Part shown: positions 1 to 11,016 of the stretch, one piece after another | Layout of the letters: the number at the start of each line of letters is the position of its first letter | Position numbering within the stretch: position 1 is the stretch's first letter | Assembly: GCA_003864495.1 (NCBI GenBank) | Contig: ML133383.1 | Location: 5,316,880 to 5,380,879, forward strand | Direction: 5' to 3' | Length of the DNA stretch: 64,000 nt | Source: Nemopilema nomurai | Lineage: Eukaryota > Cnidaria > Scyphozoa > Rhizostomeae > Rhizostomatidae | Made by a program: the position numbers and the translations under genes | Notes under the pieces: model-generated | Seen by the model: the letters and a program-made list of their open reading frames with translations, nothing else | Databases searched by the model: none | Told to the model about the DNA's origin: nothing

Positions 1-184
1 TCTATGAGAGTCTTGAAAGTAGGGACTTTTCACCATTTGCCATTCCATGGCTTGCAACTTATTCATCCATCTCCAATGGCTTTTTTATCAAAACTGCCGG
101 GTTTTCATTTCTTTCACATGTAATACACAAGAAAGCATGCAGTCTGTACTTGTACAGCTGGTACTTGGGAACAACACTTCTATT

Positions 185-392
185 CACAATGGCAAGAAAA
201 AGCGGAACTAGATTTTGCATACTATCTCCTTGGGCTCTTCTAAAGTTAGGTGTTAAGTAATGCTGATTGGTCAATTATAACCAATCAGACACTCTTCTTA
301 TCATTTTCCGACGTTTGCATACTCTGAGGAGTGTCAGACCAAAAAGTACTTTAAGTATACAAAAACTAGTTCTGCTTTTTCTTGCCATTGTG
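185..392. repeat. Inverted-repeat element (27-bp arms)
   Basis: The arms at 185-211 and 366-392 are reverse complements with one mismatch (CACAATGGCAAGAAAAAGC on the left). They enclose about 154 bp. A second small palindrome lies inside (TGATTGGT...ACCAATCA, about 263-286). This is the shape of a MITE or fold-back element. No clear target-site duplication was seen, so the outer ends and the family are uncertain. Confidence 0.6.
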
Positions 393-1577
393 AAGTTTTG
401 TACCGCAAAGCTTTTGTTCACACTTTTATAAGTAGATCTTCTTTAGTGAGCTGTTATTCACTTTCTTCTTGTCATTCAACAAATGAGTCTTAAATGTACA
501 CTGTTTATAACTCTTGCAAGACAGCTTCTCATACTGTGCAGTGATGACTGATAGATGTCGGCCCTCTCAAAGCTTCTTGAAATACTTCCGATTTTGTTCT
601 ACTTTAAGCCACCACTGACCAAAGGTACTGGTCTGAGATGAGTCACTTCTGATTTTATGCTGATCTACCCACATGAACAACATGTAGAGTTTCCCTGTTT
701 TTCACATGTGACTCCAGCCTTCAAGTTTGTCACTGAATTTCTATAGAAGCTTTGATGAAAAACTATAGTGAGTTTGTCATTCCGATGGACGTTTCCAGCA
801 AATCTGTTGTACTCAGCACAACATCTCTCTTGAAAAACTTGCAATGAAGCTCATTTTTTCGCGCAATGAGCCTTCTTAGATTCACACCTGCTTCTGATTT
901 GTCAACATCTTCACCACAGACCTTCTACTGAGCTGTGTCCTTATGCATAACAAAAGTGTGTAACTTGGTCTGCTGAGATGCCATTGTGGCTTGATATCGT
1001 CCATTTGCATGGTATTCCACAATAATCAATAGTCAGGTGAATATATTTTGCATGACAAGTAGTTGAGTCCAATGAGCACCACACATCATCTTACAAGATA
1101 CATTTCACATTTACTTGTAGCTACAGATATTAGAACATCCTAAATAGCATTTTTAATAACAAACGAATCTGACTCGTGCGTTTAATAATGCACGTCATAT
1201 GCTGTAATTTTCAAAAATTTCTTTCATTTGTCCCAAAAAACTTAATCTAGATTGATCAATTTAACAGCTTTCAAGCCACACAGTAAATCCTGATTAATAT
1301 CATTGTTGTTCTTTTGATTCTCAGCCAATGTTGTCTCCTCGCCCATCTCAAGCGAGAAGAAAAATAAATTTTTTGGAGAAGATATTCGTAGTGACAAACT
1401 GCAGCTGTTAAGCAAAAGGGAAAATTTGCGCTTGAAATGCAAGGAACTATTTCAGCAAAAAATTAAGTAAATAAATGAAAAAAAGTGAAACCGAATTGAA
1501 AAGCACCAGCGGCCGAATCGCTGTTCATTCTCAATCCCCGATCGATGGGCAAAGCAAGCAGATGCAGTCTCGTGAAA
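393..1577. other. No gene identified; possible decayed coding on minus strand
   Basis: No ORF with recognisable protein features was found. Short open stretches on the minus strand (roughly 480-1100) are broken by many stops and could be an old pseudogene or transposon remnant. Nothing could be assigned to a family. Confidence 0.4.
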
Positions 1578-2544
1578 TCATGTTTGAAGCATAATGATCG
1601 AGAAGGCGTAAACAACAAGGGACAGTACGGTCGGTAAAATAGCCGGACAAGCGACATTAGAGGGCTTGGTTGTTGCGGGCTTCATCGTTGGCACCGCAAA
1701 GGGGTCGTCGACCAATGTCACATTACCAGAGCCGGATACGTAGATACAAACGCTTCCTTTGGCACAGGTGAAAGTGCAGTTAGAGGGGCAAGCCAACGTG
1801 CCGGAGGAGCCCTTTGCAAACCTCACCCTGCAGCCACCGCCGCTGCATATGGCCTCGCAGTTCGTCGACTTGCAGTTAATCTCGCAGTTCTTTCCATGAC
1901 ACTTGGGATAGCAGAGGGAATTGTTTTGTCCCTCGCAAGTCATCTTGCAGTTTTCCTTCGCGCACTCCGGTCTGCATATAAATGCATTACAATCCATCGC
2001 TTGGCAATCTTTTTCACAGGTTTGCGAACAATCATTTTTCTGCAAAAGAATTCGAGAATATCACTGTGTCATATAGAAAAAAGAAATTTACCATATCAGT
2101 TTTGCTACCGGATTTTTTCAAAAAGTTAAAAATTGTCCATGTAATAACGAAAGGTGTGGGCTTTAGGATAACACAACACCCTTTACCGTTTCTATCATTT
2201 CTCGTTAACAACTACAAACAAAAGCAAATATTGAAGGCACACGATACTTTGAGCAATGACAAGGCCTTTCCTGTGGCTTAGTGCAACACTGCGACAAAAT
2301 CAAACTGACTTACAGAGGGTGGCGAAACATGACAAGTCATAGCCGAGCATCCTCCGCGATGGCATTTGGAGTCGCAGCCGCCCGTGCTGTTGCAGGAGAT
2401 CCCGCAGGCTGCCGCGTCACAATCCTGCTGGCACTTGGTGCTGCCACTGCAATTTAGGTCGCAAGGCGATGTGGTGCAGTTCTGCACCGTGGTGGACTGG
2501 CCGAACCGGACCAATAACAGAAGGACTATTGCGGTGCACACCAT
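1578..2544 (-). CDS. Cysteine-ladder secreted protein, probably GPI-anchored (2 exons)
   Basis: Family not recognised. Coding exons are 2544-2314 and 2039-1578. The donor is GTAAGT after a proline/serine-rich end, the acceptor is ttttgcag, both phase 0, giving 230 residues. Residues 1 to about 18 (MVCTAIVLLLLVRFGQS) look like a signal peptide. The mature part has about 30 cysteines spaced mostly alternately x3 and x4-5, as in CDLNCSGSTKCQQDC, a roughly 9-10-residue ladder that continues across the splice junction. The C-terminus has a Thr/Pro/Lys stretch (PTMKPATTKPS) and then a hydrophobic tail (ILPTVLSLVVYAFSIIML), typical of a GPI-attachment signal. Likely role: a disulfide-rich cell-surface or matrix protein (inference). 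Consistent splice phase and the continuous Cys pattern argue that it is a real gene. Confidence 0.75.
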
Positions 2545-3818
2545 GACTTTTGACCCTCGTCCTTTCCAACTGCAAAATAAAACGGTTGCATGTTTAACTC
2601 AATGGCCTCTTTGAGGAATCTAGCCAAAAACGTGGAGCAGACAATTTGTAGCAGACAGGATTTGAAGACAGCAAAAAAGGTTTGAGCTTGTGTCCTCCTC
2701 CAGGAAGGAAGTAAAAAGCCACCATTCCCAGAAAATGTTGACATTAGGCCTGAAAGCAGCATGACTGATTTCAATAAAGCAATACTCCGTGCGTAAGGAA
2801 AAACATGTTGTTGTCCCTTGGGATTGAGATAGCATACGAATATATAGTTATAAGATACCGTACATTTTACCATGTCCCAAAAGCTTGGAAAATGGTGCAG
2901 TTAACCAACACACTGAAGCAGGATTCCATCATAATCCACGACCCTGTTAAATCTGGCTCATTCACTTTGAAAATGGTTTCCAAGCCCCTATTCAATGTCC
3001 AAGTTTTTATTAAAAACCTTGCAGAATAAACAGAAGGCCAAATGTTCCACAGAGAATGTAGTTTGTGCACTCGTTCGATGCCAAATTGACCTGAAAGTTT
3101 TCAGCGCGAAGCAACGGAGAACTATTCATGAAATTTCTAACTTCACTAGCAGACAGACCGCTTTCCGAAAAGGAAACTCTTCAAATCTACGAAAAAGTGC
3201 TTCTTATTGGATACCTTTATTCGTTAAAAATCACAAAATTTTCTTTAGCTTTGCATTTTAGAAAAGAGATCAAATAAACAAAACTCCCAAGTTTGGTTGC
3301 AGCTTATAAACACTTGTCCAAAATTCTCATCAAATTCCAGTGATAATGAATTCTTATAGTTTACATCACCATAAGCTCTTTTTCTATTCTACGTATAAAA
3401 TGATAGACAAAGTTGGGAGAAAACACACACCCGTTTTTAAGTCGTCCACAAATGCAAATGTGTTTGAACAGCAAACAGACAATAATGGCCTATTTCGAAA
3501 GGCGTGCCAACACAGCCGTAATTAACTTTTACATTTTTGTAGATATCTTCAAACTACTCTGCCGCCCGGTTTACCATAAACAACTGGTATATAAAGCAGT
3601 TACGGTTCCATGTTTGGCTAATTTAGAGCTTACCTGAAAGGGTACCAGCTAACTTCTTGGAAGATCACCTGTTTAGGACAACAGAACAAACCCGTGCTTC
3701 TATACAGAAATACAGAAAATGTCAACAGCTTGGCGGCGATAAATCCGGGGGTTGTGCTGTCATTGCCTGCCATCATAAGTTCATTACATGTGGAAACTGA
3801 ACTTCTTCATCTCGCAAT
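2545..3818. other. No gene identified
   Basis: This is the upstream flank of the cysteine-ladder gene. It contains only short ORFs without recognisable features. The promoter and 5' UTR of that gene should lie here, but no clear core-promoter signal was distinguished. Confidence 0.4.
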
Positions 3819-4431
3819 ACACGTTTTTTTATAAGAAACCTAGCTTGGATCCTAGTACTAAAAGTTTCTTAATTTTTCACTAGTTTCTAGTACTAAAAGT
3901 TTCTTAAAAGTTTCTTATTTTTAGATAAGCATTTAACATCAAATTTTGCACCTTCCCTTGCATATTAATTGTATAAAAGTTTATAACACAACAGTGAGAT
4001 TTCGTATCTCTTGTTCATTATTCTTATGGAAACAGGGGTACTCTCTTTATCGAGACACCCGGTTCAGTGTGATTAAATTGTTGTATTATTTTCGTATTGT
4101 TAAGCCTGGTTTCCATATAGTCGCTGGAGTCGCCAGGATCGATCCCAGATTTCTGGACCGCGTTGATCTGGAATCGAGCGACCCTCAGCGACCAAATGGA
4201 AACAGACTGTTGCTGGAGTCGCTGGGGTCGCTGAACTCATTTTTGAGCGATCCTGGCGACTCTAGCGACTATATGGAAACCAGGCTTTACCGAGACACCC
4301 GTCACGTATTATCTTCCGGCTCAGAAAGTCAGCCTTTTTTTGAGTTTCTTAAAAATATTGGTTTAGTTCTAAAAGTTTTTGGGGCTGTTGTTTTAGGTTT
4401 CCCATAAACCGGTTTCTTTTAAAAAACGTGT
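3819..4431. mobile_element. Inverted-repeat DNA element A, interrupted by a MITE
   Basis: The left end, ACACGTTTTTTTATAAGAAACC at 3819-3840, is matched by its near reverse complement ending at 4431 (ggtttcttttaaaaaacgtgt). Internal AGTACTAAAAGTTTCTTA-like subterminal motifs recur. There is no coding capacity, so it is non-autonomous. A different element (4103-4286) sits inside it. It is separated by only three bases (aat) from a related element at 4435-4786. Confidence 0.6.
4103..4286. mobile_element. 184-bp MITE with TTA target duplication
   Basis: The ends begin AGCCTGGTTTCCATATAG and finish with the reverse complement CTATATGGAAACCAGGCT. The inverted similarity extends about 40 bp inward (CGCTGGAGTCGCCAGGATCG against CGATCCTGGCGACTCTAGCG). 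TTA flanks both sides (4100-4102, 4287-4289). A 3-bp TTA duplication fits PIF/Harbinger-type MITEs; the family name is an inference. It is nested inside element A. Confidence 0.75.
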
Positions 4432-4434
4432 AAT

Positions 4435-4786
4435 ACACGCTTTTTTATAAGGAACCTACCACAAGGCCTAGTTCCAAAAGTTCCTTGTTCGTAAACCTCA
4501 AGTCATCAGATTTTAGTACCAAAAGTTCCTTAATTTTCACTGCACATGAATAAGCCTTTACACTTAATAGAGAGAGGGGCGAGATAGAGAATGTGAACTA
4601 CTCAATAAAGCACTTGACACACGAATAGCAAAACGGGCATTTTAGCTCTTGATGCTTTCAGTTATAAACAAATTTCAAATGGAAAAGTTCCTTAGGGACT
4701 TCGTTTTTAGTAGTATAAGTTCTTTATATATTTCGGCCTTCTACATGTAGGTTTCTTATGAAGTGGTTCCTTATAAAAAAGCGTGT
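4435..4786. mobile_element. Inverted-repeat DNA element B (22-bp ends)
   Basis: The left end, ACACGCTTTTTTATAAGGAACC (4435 onward), has a perfect reverse complement, GGTTCCTTATAAAAAAGCGTGT, at 4765-4786. The subterminal AGTTCCAAAAGTTCCTT and TAGTACCAAAAGTTCCTT motifs resemble those of element A, so both belong to one non-autonomous family. No ORF is present. Confidence 0.65.
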
Positions 4787-7700
4787 ATGTTTGGTGCACT
4801 GCAGTAAGAAAGACAACAGCTAAACGTACCTTTCTATATCGAGACAGTACTTTTCCTCTCTTCACTTTTCCTGTTTGTCGGCGATGGACCTACTGACAAC
4901 TTTTCTCGAACATTATTGTATTATAAATTTCTGCGTGTAGGCCAGATCGAAAAGCTTTCGCAAGATGGGTCGTTTGAAAAGTAAACAAATAAGGCGGCCA
5001 CCGCCAGTGTGTTGGCAGCCGCTGTCTTGTTTTTTGGGGTTATTATCAGAAAGATTCTTTCTAATTGGTTGATTCTATGACCTTTGTACTTTCTATTGTT
5101 AACATCAGAGACATTGTACCTGCACTTATCCACTTTTTTGTGGAGAAAATACTTGTCAAGCCAATTTGCAGTTTTTTTGAAAATATTTACTTTTGTATAT
5201 CGACATCACAAAATTTTGGTGAAATTTGAGCCTTTTTATGATTTTGTCGAGGTCAATTGTTATGTATTGTATAAAGCGCTATGGGTATTGTATTATGAAT
5301 AATGAAGTAATGTAATGTATCCCACGCGAAGATCCGGTATGAAGGGCGTTGTCATCGTATTTCATTTCATTGCATCATCTAATCTCCACAGAAGCACTTG
5401 TTCTGCCCCTGCCCAGGCCTCGTTACAACGATTCCTTTAGCTCAAAACCTCTCTCGAATAAAACATTACGTCACCTCCTTCTGCCTCATGCTTAAGTGAT
5501 TTCTTGCATTTTCTGCTTTCCCTTTGTCACCATCTATCTTCTCATCTTGATTCGTATAGATTTGTGAAGTGTAGTCACTGACCCCCTCACAAAGTGTAAT
5601 TATGCACTTTGCTTGCAGCAATTTTGTCCTGCAGTCTGCGAAACCCAAGTAATCTTACATCCAAGCATAGTCATTATTGAAAGCCTTGCTCTATGTGACT
5701 TTGCCAGTCCTTAAACTATGTTCGGCTCAACACGGATGAGCGTCCTTGAAGAGCTATATCTGGAAAAAGTTTTCACGAACTTTGAAGTGGGGGGGGGGGG
5801 GGGGGTGGTGGTGGTGGTGGAGGGTGGGGGCGGTATGACTAATGAATTGAATTAAATAGCTCGAATCTGTTACATTTTATGGTCATATTGGAATTAATTT
5901 CTTCCCCAGTGCCGTGGGCCATGTGTTCATAGGAATTTTTGAACCAGAAAGAGAGCCATCTGTTTTTTGTCATGTCTACCAACAGTGAGCCTCGATACCA
6001 GATTCAATTACAGAAGTGTTAAGGACATTTTCTCGTGCGATTTTTGTTTTCTATTCTAGTTTCTGAATTGTTTGGTCCTTTGTCTTGCTATCGAGGTAGT
6101 GGGTCCAGTAAGCTTCGTTTTTACAAGATTATTGACATGAGTCAAGCGGATAACCAACCCAATCAACCAACAATCTACAAATGGAAACAGATTGATCAAA
6201 ATTGAGGACCTTTGAAGCTGGAATTGGTTGACTTCGTTTACATCTACGGGGGTTGTCGCTGCGCAGCAATGCCCAATCACAATCTATTGACATTTAGACT
6301 GCAAAAGAGTTGATTGGAAGAAAGGCAAGCGCCAAGTCTCATAATAGATACAGTCTTGTTTCTGCAATAGTACCCGCAGTTTTATTTGGATCCCGAAATC
6401 GGTGTATTTTCTCCATGTCCTTTTATCCTAGCCTAATACATGCATATTTTGATTCGCGAAATATGGAATGACCTGCTAAAACACTGTGTTTAAAGCCAAA
6501 CAAAATATGTGGTGAACATGCTGGCGGTATTGGACAAAGCACTGCCATTAATCTCTTGACTACACTACTGAGATTTCCAGAGAGAAGGCCATTCTTTTTA
6601 AAGGGCTGATCAAATTATTATGAATTTTCATCTAAAAGTTGTTTTGCGTGCTTATAGTAGGGGTCAAGTACATGTCCTTTCCAAACCAACTTAATTCTTC
6701 AAAAGCAGGTTTTCTATTCAAGCTCTTCTCATGTCGTTCTGTTTTCCTGCGGGAAGAAAAGAGCCACTGTTTCACAATTTTTATTTGAGGGATTGTTCGA
6801 AACTGCTTTAAAACGCCGTCGCAACCAATTTCCAACAAGAGTAATGTGAATGGGAAATTTGCATTCAACTTTAAAAGAAGAGAGCAATTCGAAAAATGAA
6901 ATGATGCAAGTGGATGGATAGTAGAAGGTGGGTGAAAGGAATCGGGAAGATAGAAAACATTTTTCAAAAATAGGCACGCTCCTTGGAAAAGGATTTGAGA
7001 ATTTACAGAAATGGGAGCCTAGCCTCAACTAGAATTGTCATCGCCAACGAATTTTGAGCAGCAAAGGAGCACCCGCAAAGTTGCAACAGTAAAAGAAGCA
7101 TGGAAACAAAATGTCTCGTTAGCACTCCATCGCAAATTTTCACCCCTCCCTTTTTTGGCATGGCCTTCTTTGCGAAAGGTTCCTCTTTTACCTTTTTCAG
7201 CTTTCCTTTCCAATACTAAGATATTTTACGAAGCAATTCATATATAGCGTTGGAATGACACGAACATAAATTTTTATGATAATGAGATTAAATCATTTTT
7301 AAAATGGACAACAAATATTTATATAGATTCATTAAAAATTAATTGAGTAATTTAAGATATAAACGGGTTTTTTTACAGACAGGGAAATGGAGAGAGACAT
7401 ACGATGGATAGCATCCCCTGTCTAACCAATTTTGTCTCCTTTCATTAGCTCCTTCGCAGCAGCGTTGTTGCTTTTCAATGTAGTAAAGGGGAGATTTCTA
7501 CATATGGATACCATAGGACGATTTTGTAGTGTGGGAGCCCAGGCAGCCATTGCAAAAAAAGCAGGCGAGACCCTGGGTGGCCGTTTGTATAATCAGATGG
7601 AGCCTACCTAGGACATTCGAATGATCTGTAACATGAATGCATTCAGTAAACCACGATGGTCACCGAAGCTTCGCAAGCAACACACGAGTGGCAGTGCTCT

Positions 7701-8389
7701 TCGTCATACTGGTACAGAGAGAAAGTAAAATTTTGATCAGCAACTTTTTGAGATTTTCTGCTCATTTATGTTACTAAAATAGTTTGTTGGAAACGCGAGC
7801 CTCTGTTCGTCCCTGTGTTTTCGTTCGTATCCACAGTAATCGCATAATTTGATAAAATAAATAGAAAACAGAAGGAAATTTTACATAATGCTTAACCTGC
7901 TGTAACAGGACAATCGAAGTGTTTGAATTTGAAGAGGAGATAAGAAAGTCTGCGAACAATGGAGGAAAGCATGATACGCACATCATTGATAGGACTCGAA
8001 CCTTGAACAATTAAAGCTTTATTCAAAGCCAAATACAGGAATTTCATTCGGAAAAGGCAGTGGACGTAACTTGTTGGTAAGATGAGCCTCTCGCAGAGCG
8101 TGTTGTTGAACTTGGTGACCGTTGCACTCGATTCGCTGAACGAATGCTTCAGAGTTTTGTGGTCGCCTAGCTCGTAATCCGCATTAAGGAAGTATCGCTT
8201 CTGACGGCGTGTTCAACATGGACAAAATTTGAGGGAAGGGAATAGGAATACGACGAACCAAACCGAGTGGGGTTGCGCCCAACAATCATTTACAGCAACA
8301 GCTACCAAATTTGTTAATCCTAAGCTTAGTTAAGCTGAATCAGACTGGACATACCAGGCGAAGATATATGCAAGACATTTGATGTCAAT
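4787..8389. other. No gene identified; G-run at 5789-5820
   Basis: Only short ORFs without recognisable domains were seen. The one distinctive sequence is a run of 17 G (5789-5805) followed by TGG repeats and further G clusters to about 5833, which could form a G-quadruplex. Upstream elements of the 8390 gene may lie at the right end. Confidence 0.4.
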
Positions 8390-9295
8390 ATGACGAAGTC
8401 GCCCGGAAATAGAGAATTTCCCTCGTGGGGGACGGCTTCAAATGAGGTTGACGATGCCGAAGAGGGGCAGAGGAATGGGTTGCATCGTGGATACTGGGGT
8501 GGAAAAGGCTTTTCACACGAAGAATTGGACGAAAGTGGATATCTTGGGAGTGTACTAGCGACGGATATTAGTAATCGTGCGACCAGCCAAATATTGCCTC
8601 TCGGAGGTTCTTCTATAAACAGAGAAAATGGATATTCGAGTAACTTGCAAAGTCAGAAATCAATGAAGGAGAGTCCTAGAAAGGATCAACAAGACGGCAT
8701 ATGCAGTCGAACAAGTAGCCATGGATCGCCGCGCGGCTTCAAGAATGGAGTCCACTTCACGAGCGACGTGCTCTCACTGTCGATGTCGAGTAGTGTGTGC
8801 AGCGACAGTTCGTCCTTGGAAGGTGACATCACGAACGAGCACATGCGACTGACCGCGGTCATCAACAACATTGACCCGAAACGCCTGCACAACTACCTCA
8901 AGAGGAAGTTGAAGCAGAGAGACGGCTCGACGGTAGCCGCCCTCGGGACTTTGTTGCCAAAGAAGAAGTTCAAGGGGGAAACGATGCACTGCGTACGTTG
9001 TCACAAGGAGTACGACCCGAGGCACGGCGACAAGAGGTGCGAACTGTTTCACCGAAAGGAGGACGTCATGAAAATTTCAGAGGACGAGCTTGGGGCAGAC
9101 TTCGCGTGTGAACGTTGTGGATCGGTATTCAGAGTCGACGGTAAATGGAAATACAAAGAGAGTTGCAACAGAAAACACAACTGCGGAGCGTGCTACACCG
9201 GAGTCCATACAGTGAGTACAGATGAGGTTGCCTACGAACCCGAGGGTCTTTCTAAAACATGCGAGGACTATGGGTGTATAGTATTTTACGTGTGA
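8390..9295 (+). CDS. Protein with tandem C2CH zinc-finger-like motifs, unknown family
   Basis: Single-exon ORF of 301 codons from ATG 8390 to TGA 9295. Residues 1 to about 170 are Ser/Gly/charged and probably disordered. A basic stretch (about 172-198: KRKLKQR and PKKKFKG) could bind nucleic acid or act as a nuclear signal. Two cysteine/histidine motifs follow: C201-x2-C204-x12-C217-x3-H221 and C240-x2-C243-x15-C259-x3-H263. More cysteines come after (CGAC at 265-268, and CEDYGC near the end), so other metal-ligand pairings are possible. The gene is much longer than neighbouring random ORFs. Function unknown; a nuclear or ubiquitin-pathway role would be speculation. Confidence 0.7.
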   Translation: MTKSPGNREFPSWGTASNEVDDAEEGQRNGLHRGYWGGKGFSHEELDESGYLGSVLATDISNRATSQILPLGGSSINRENGYSSNLQSQKSMKESPRKDQQDGICSRTSSHGSPRGFKNGVHFTSDVLSLSMSSSVCSDSSSLEGDITNEHMRLTAVINNIDPKRLHNYLKRKLKQRDGSTVAALGTLLPKKKFKGETMHCVRCHKEYDPRHGDKRCELFHRKEDVMKISEDELGADFACERCGSVFRVDGKWKYKESCNRKHNCGACYTGVHTVSTDEVAYEPEGLSKTCEDYGCIVFYV

Positions 9296-10856
9296 CGAAA
9301 TTTGTTGGTGAAATTAATCGTAGGCATACGAGGCGAATCCAACGCAGTCGGTCTTTGGCGCATCATACTCAGGTGCATTTGGCGATTGAAATGTCCAAGG
9401 CAAACACTGCTCAAATTGAACGCAAAACAAAGGGAGCTGCCTTCAATGGTTCCTGGCCAAATAGAACCTGTTTGCATAAGCGATTTACAGCACCATGCTG
9501 CATAGAATCAATGCGGTGCAGCCTAAAGCGTGAGGATAAGAAGATTACACAAGTCTAAGCATTGGAAGCAGCTCACGTGGGTGAATGGGGCCATGGCCTA
9601 GCGAAGCAACTTTGCCCTGCGATTTGCAAGCTTGTTACCATGGAGATACCTAAAGGGCAGTGGCACGTTCACATTTGAACAGGTGACAAGCCCTACAGAT
9701 GTGCCGACTCTATGTCACCACCCAACCTCTCCCGTAAATTCCAGTCAGCAGATTTGCATAGGCATTGAGATAGACATCAAATGGATGGCACAGATCATAG
9801 TTCCCTCTGGCCAAAATGAGTATTGTGGTCAAGGCTCCAGTTAATTTGCCTGCACTATGGTCATGCTTCACGGTGAAATTCGTGGCCATCAATTTGGACT
9901 TAGGAACAGAAATTATTTTCTTCAGAAGGAATGAGGTTGTTGGTCAATAGAAGCGAAATTCGTCACCCAAGGATTGTAAATCTGAGCAATATCGTTGACT
10001 ATTTTGTTAATTTCAAATACATTGTAGGAAAACAATACACCAGGAACTATACCAAGGAGACGAATATTTATAAATGGCACAAAGTTGCCAAGAATGTAAC
10101 TTTGGCCCATGCAGGACAACTTCGAGTCGAATACTAAATCACTAGATAATCTAATCTGAATTCAGGAGCCAACATCCAAACGACTAGGCCATCTTTTACT
10201 AAGCAGGTATGCTTGGTTTGTCTCTCGTTGGCCTGTATAATTATATATTGGTCGTAAGCTAGAACTATCTTCCGCCTTTTGTGGGGGATTTGTTCACAGA
10301 TTAACTAGCAGGTAGCATCAAGGGCCTATTCCTTCCTGGTTCTTCTTGTTCTCTAGATAACCCTTGTCACACTTAATCATAAGTGACACATTTTCCAACA
10401 TACTGAAAACTTGTTTTTTTAGATGTGATTTCATATGGCCATAAAGTTACTGCCCGCCCCCCCCCCCCCCCTTCTGCACGCGAGGTTCACCCACAGTCGT
10501 TATGGCTCGTATCAGCATTAGGTTTTTATGAAACTGCTCTAGACGAAGGTCTTTTGAAGATGCTTCCTGAATTTCAGCAGTCGGTAGACAATTACTGTCG
10601 CTGTGGTAGTGTTAGCCTTTTGATGCTAATTTGATAAATATCAAGAGTGTTCTCTTTTAATCGCGTCAAGATGGAATTACGTCTAATTTCTACTGCAACA
10701 CGCAATTCTATCCCCAAATGTGAGACAGCAATGAATTGTGGGAAGACGCCCTTGGAGCAGCAGATCAAGATGCACCACTGGTAACGTGAAAACGTCTTCT
10801 CAGAGAAGTGCCAGCTTGCATAAACTTGAACTAGGGTTCTGGAGGCAGACACATCG

Positions 10857-11016
10857 AAGAGTCGTTTTTTGCAAGAAAGAGTACATCAAGAGTACTTATG
10901 GCCTAATCTGAACCAATCAATACTTTGGATATATCTAAGAGCCGTTTTTTACAAGAAAGGGTACATCTTTGATCTTCCCTAGATTTTGGCCTAATCTGAA
11001 TCAATCAATACTTTGG
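10857..11016. repeat. Two diverged direct repeats, about 75 bp
   Basis: Copy 1 (10857-10928) and copy 2 (10937-11016) share the start AAGAG[T/C]CGTTTTTT, the middle AAGAAAG[A/G]GTACATC, and the end GGCCTAATCTGAA followed by CAATCAATACTTTGG. A short variable segment lies in the middle. This is an old local duplication with no coding content. Confidence 0.7.

Noticed and set aside
5789..5833. G-run as a functional element
   Set aside because: Could form a G-quadruplex but no gene or promoter is near; treated as low-complexity sequence.
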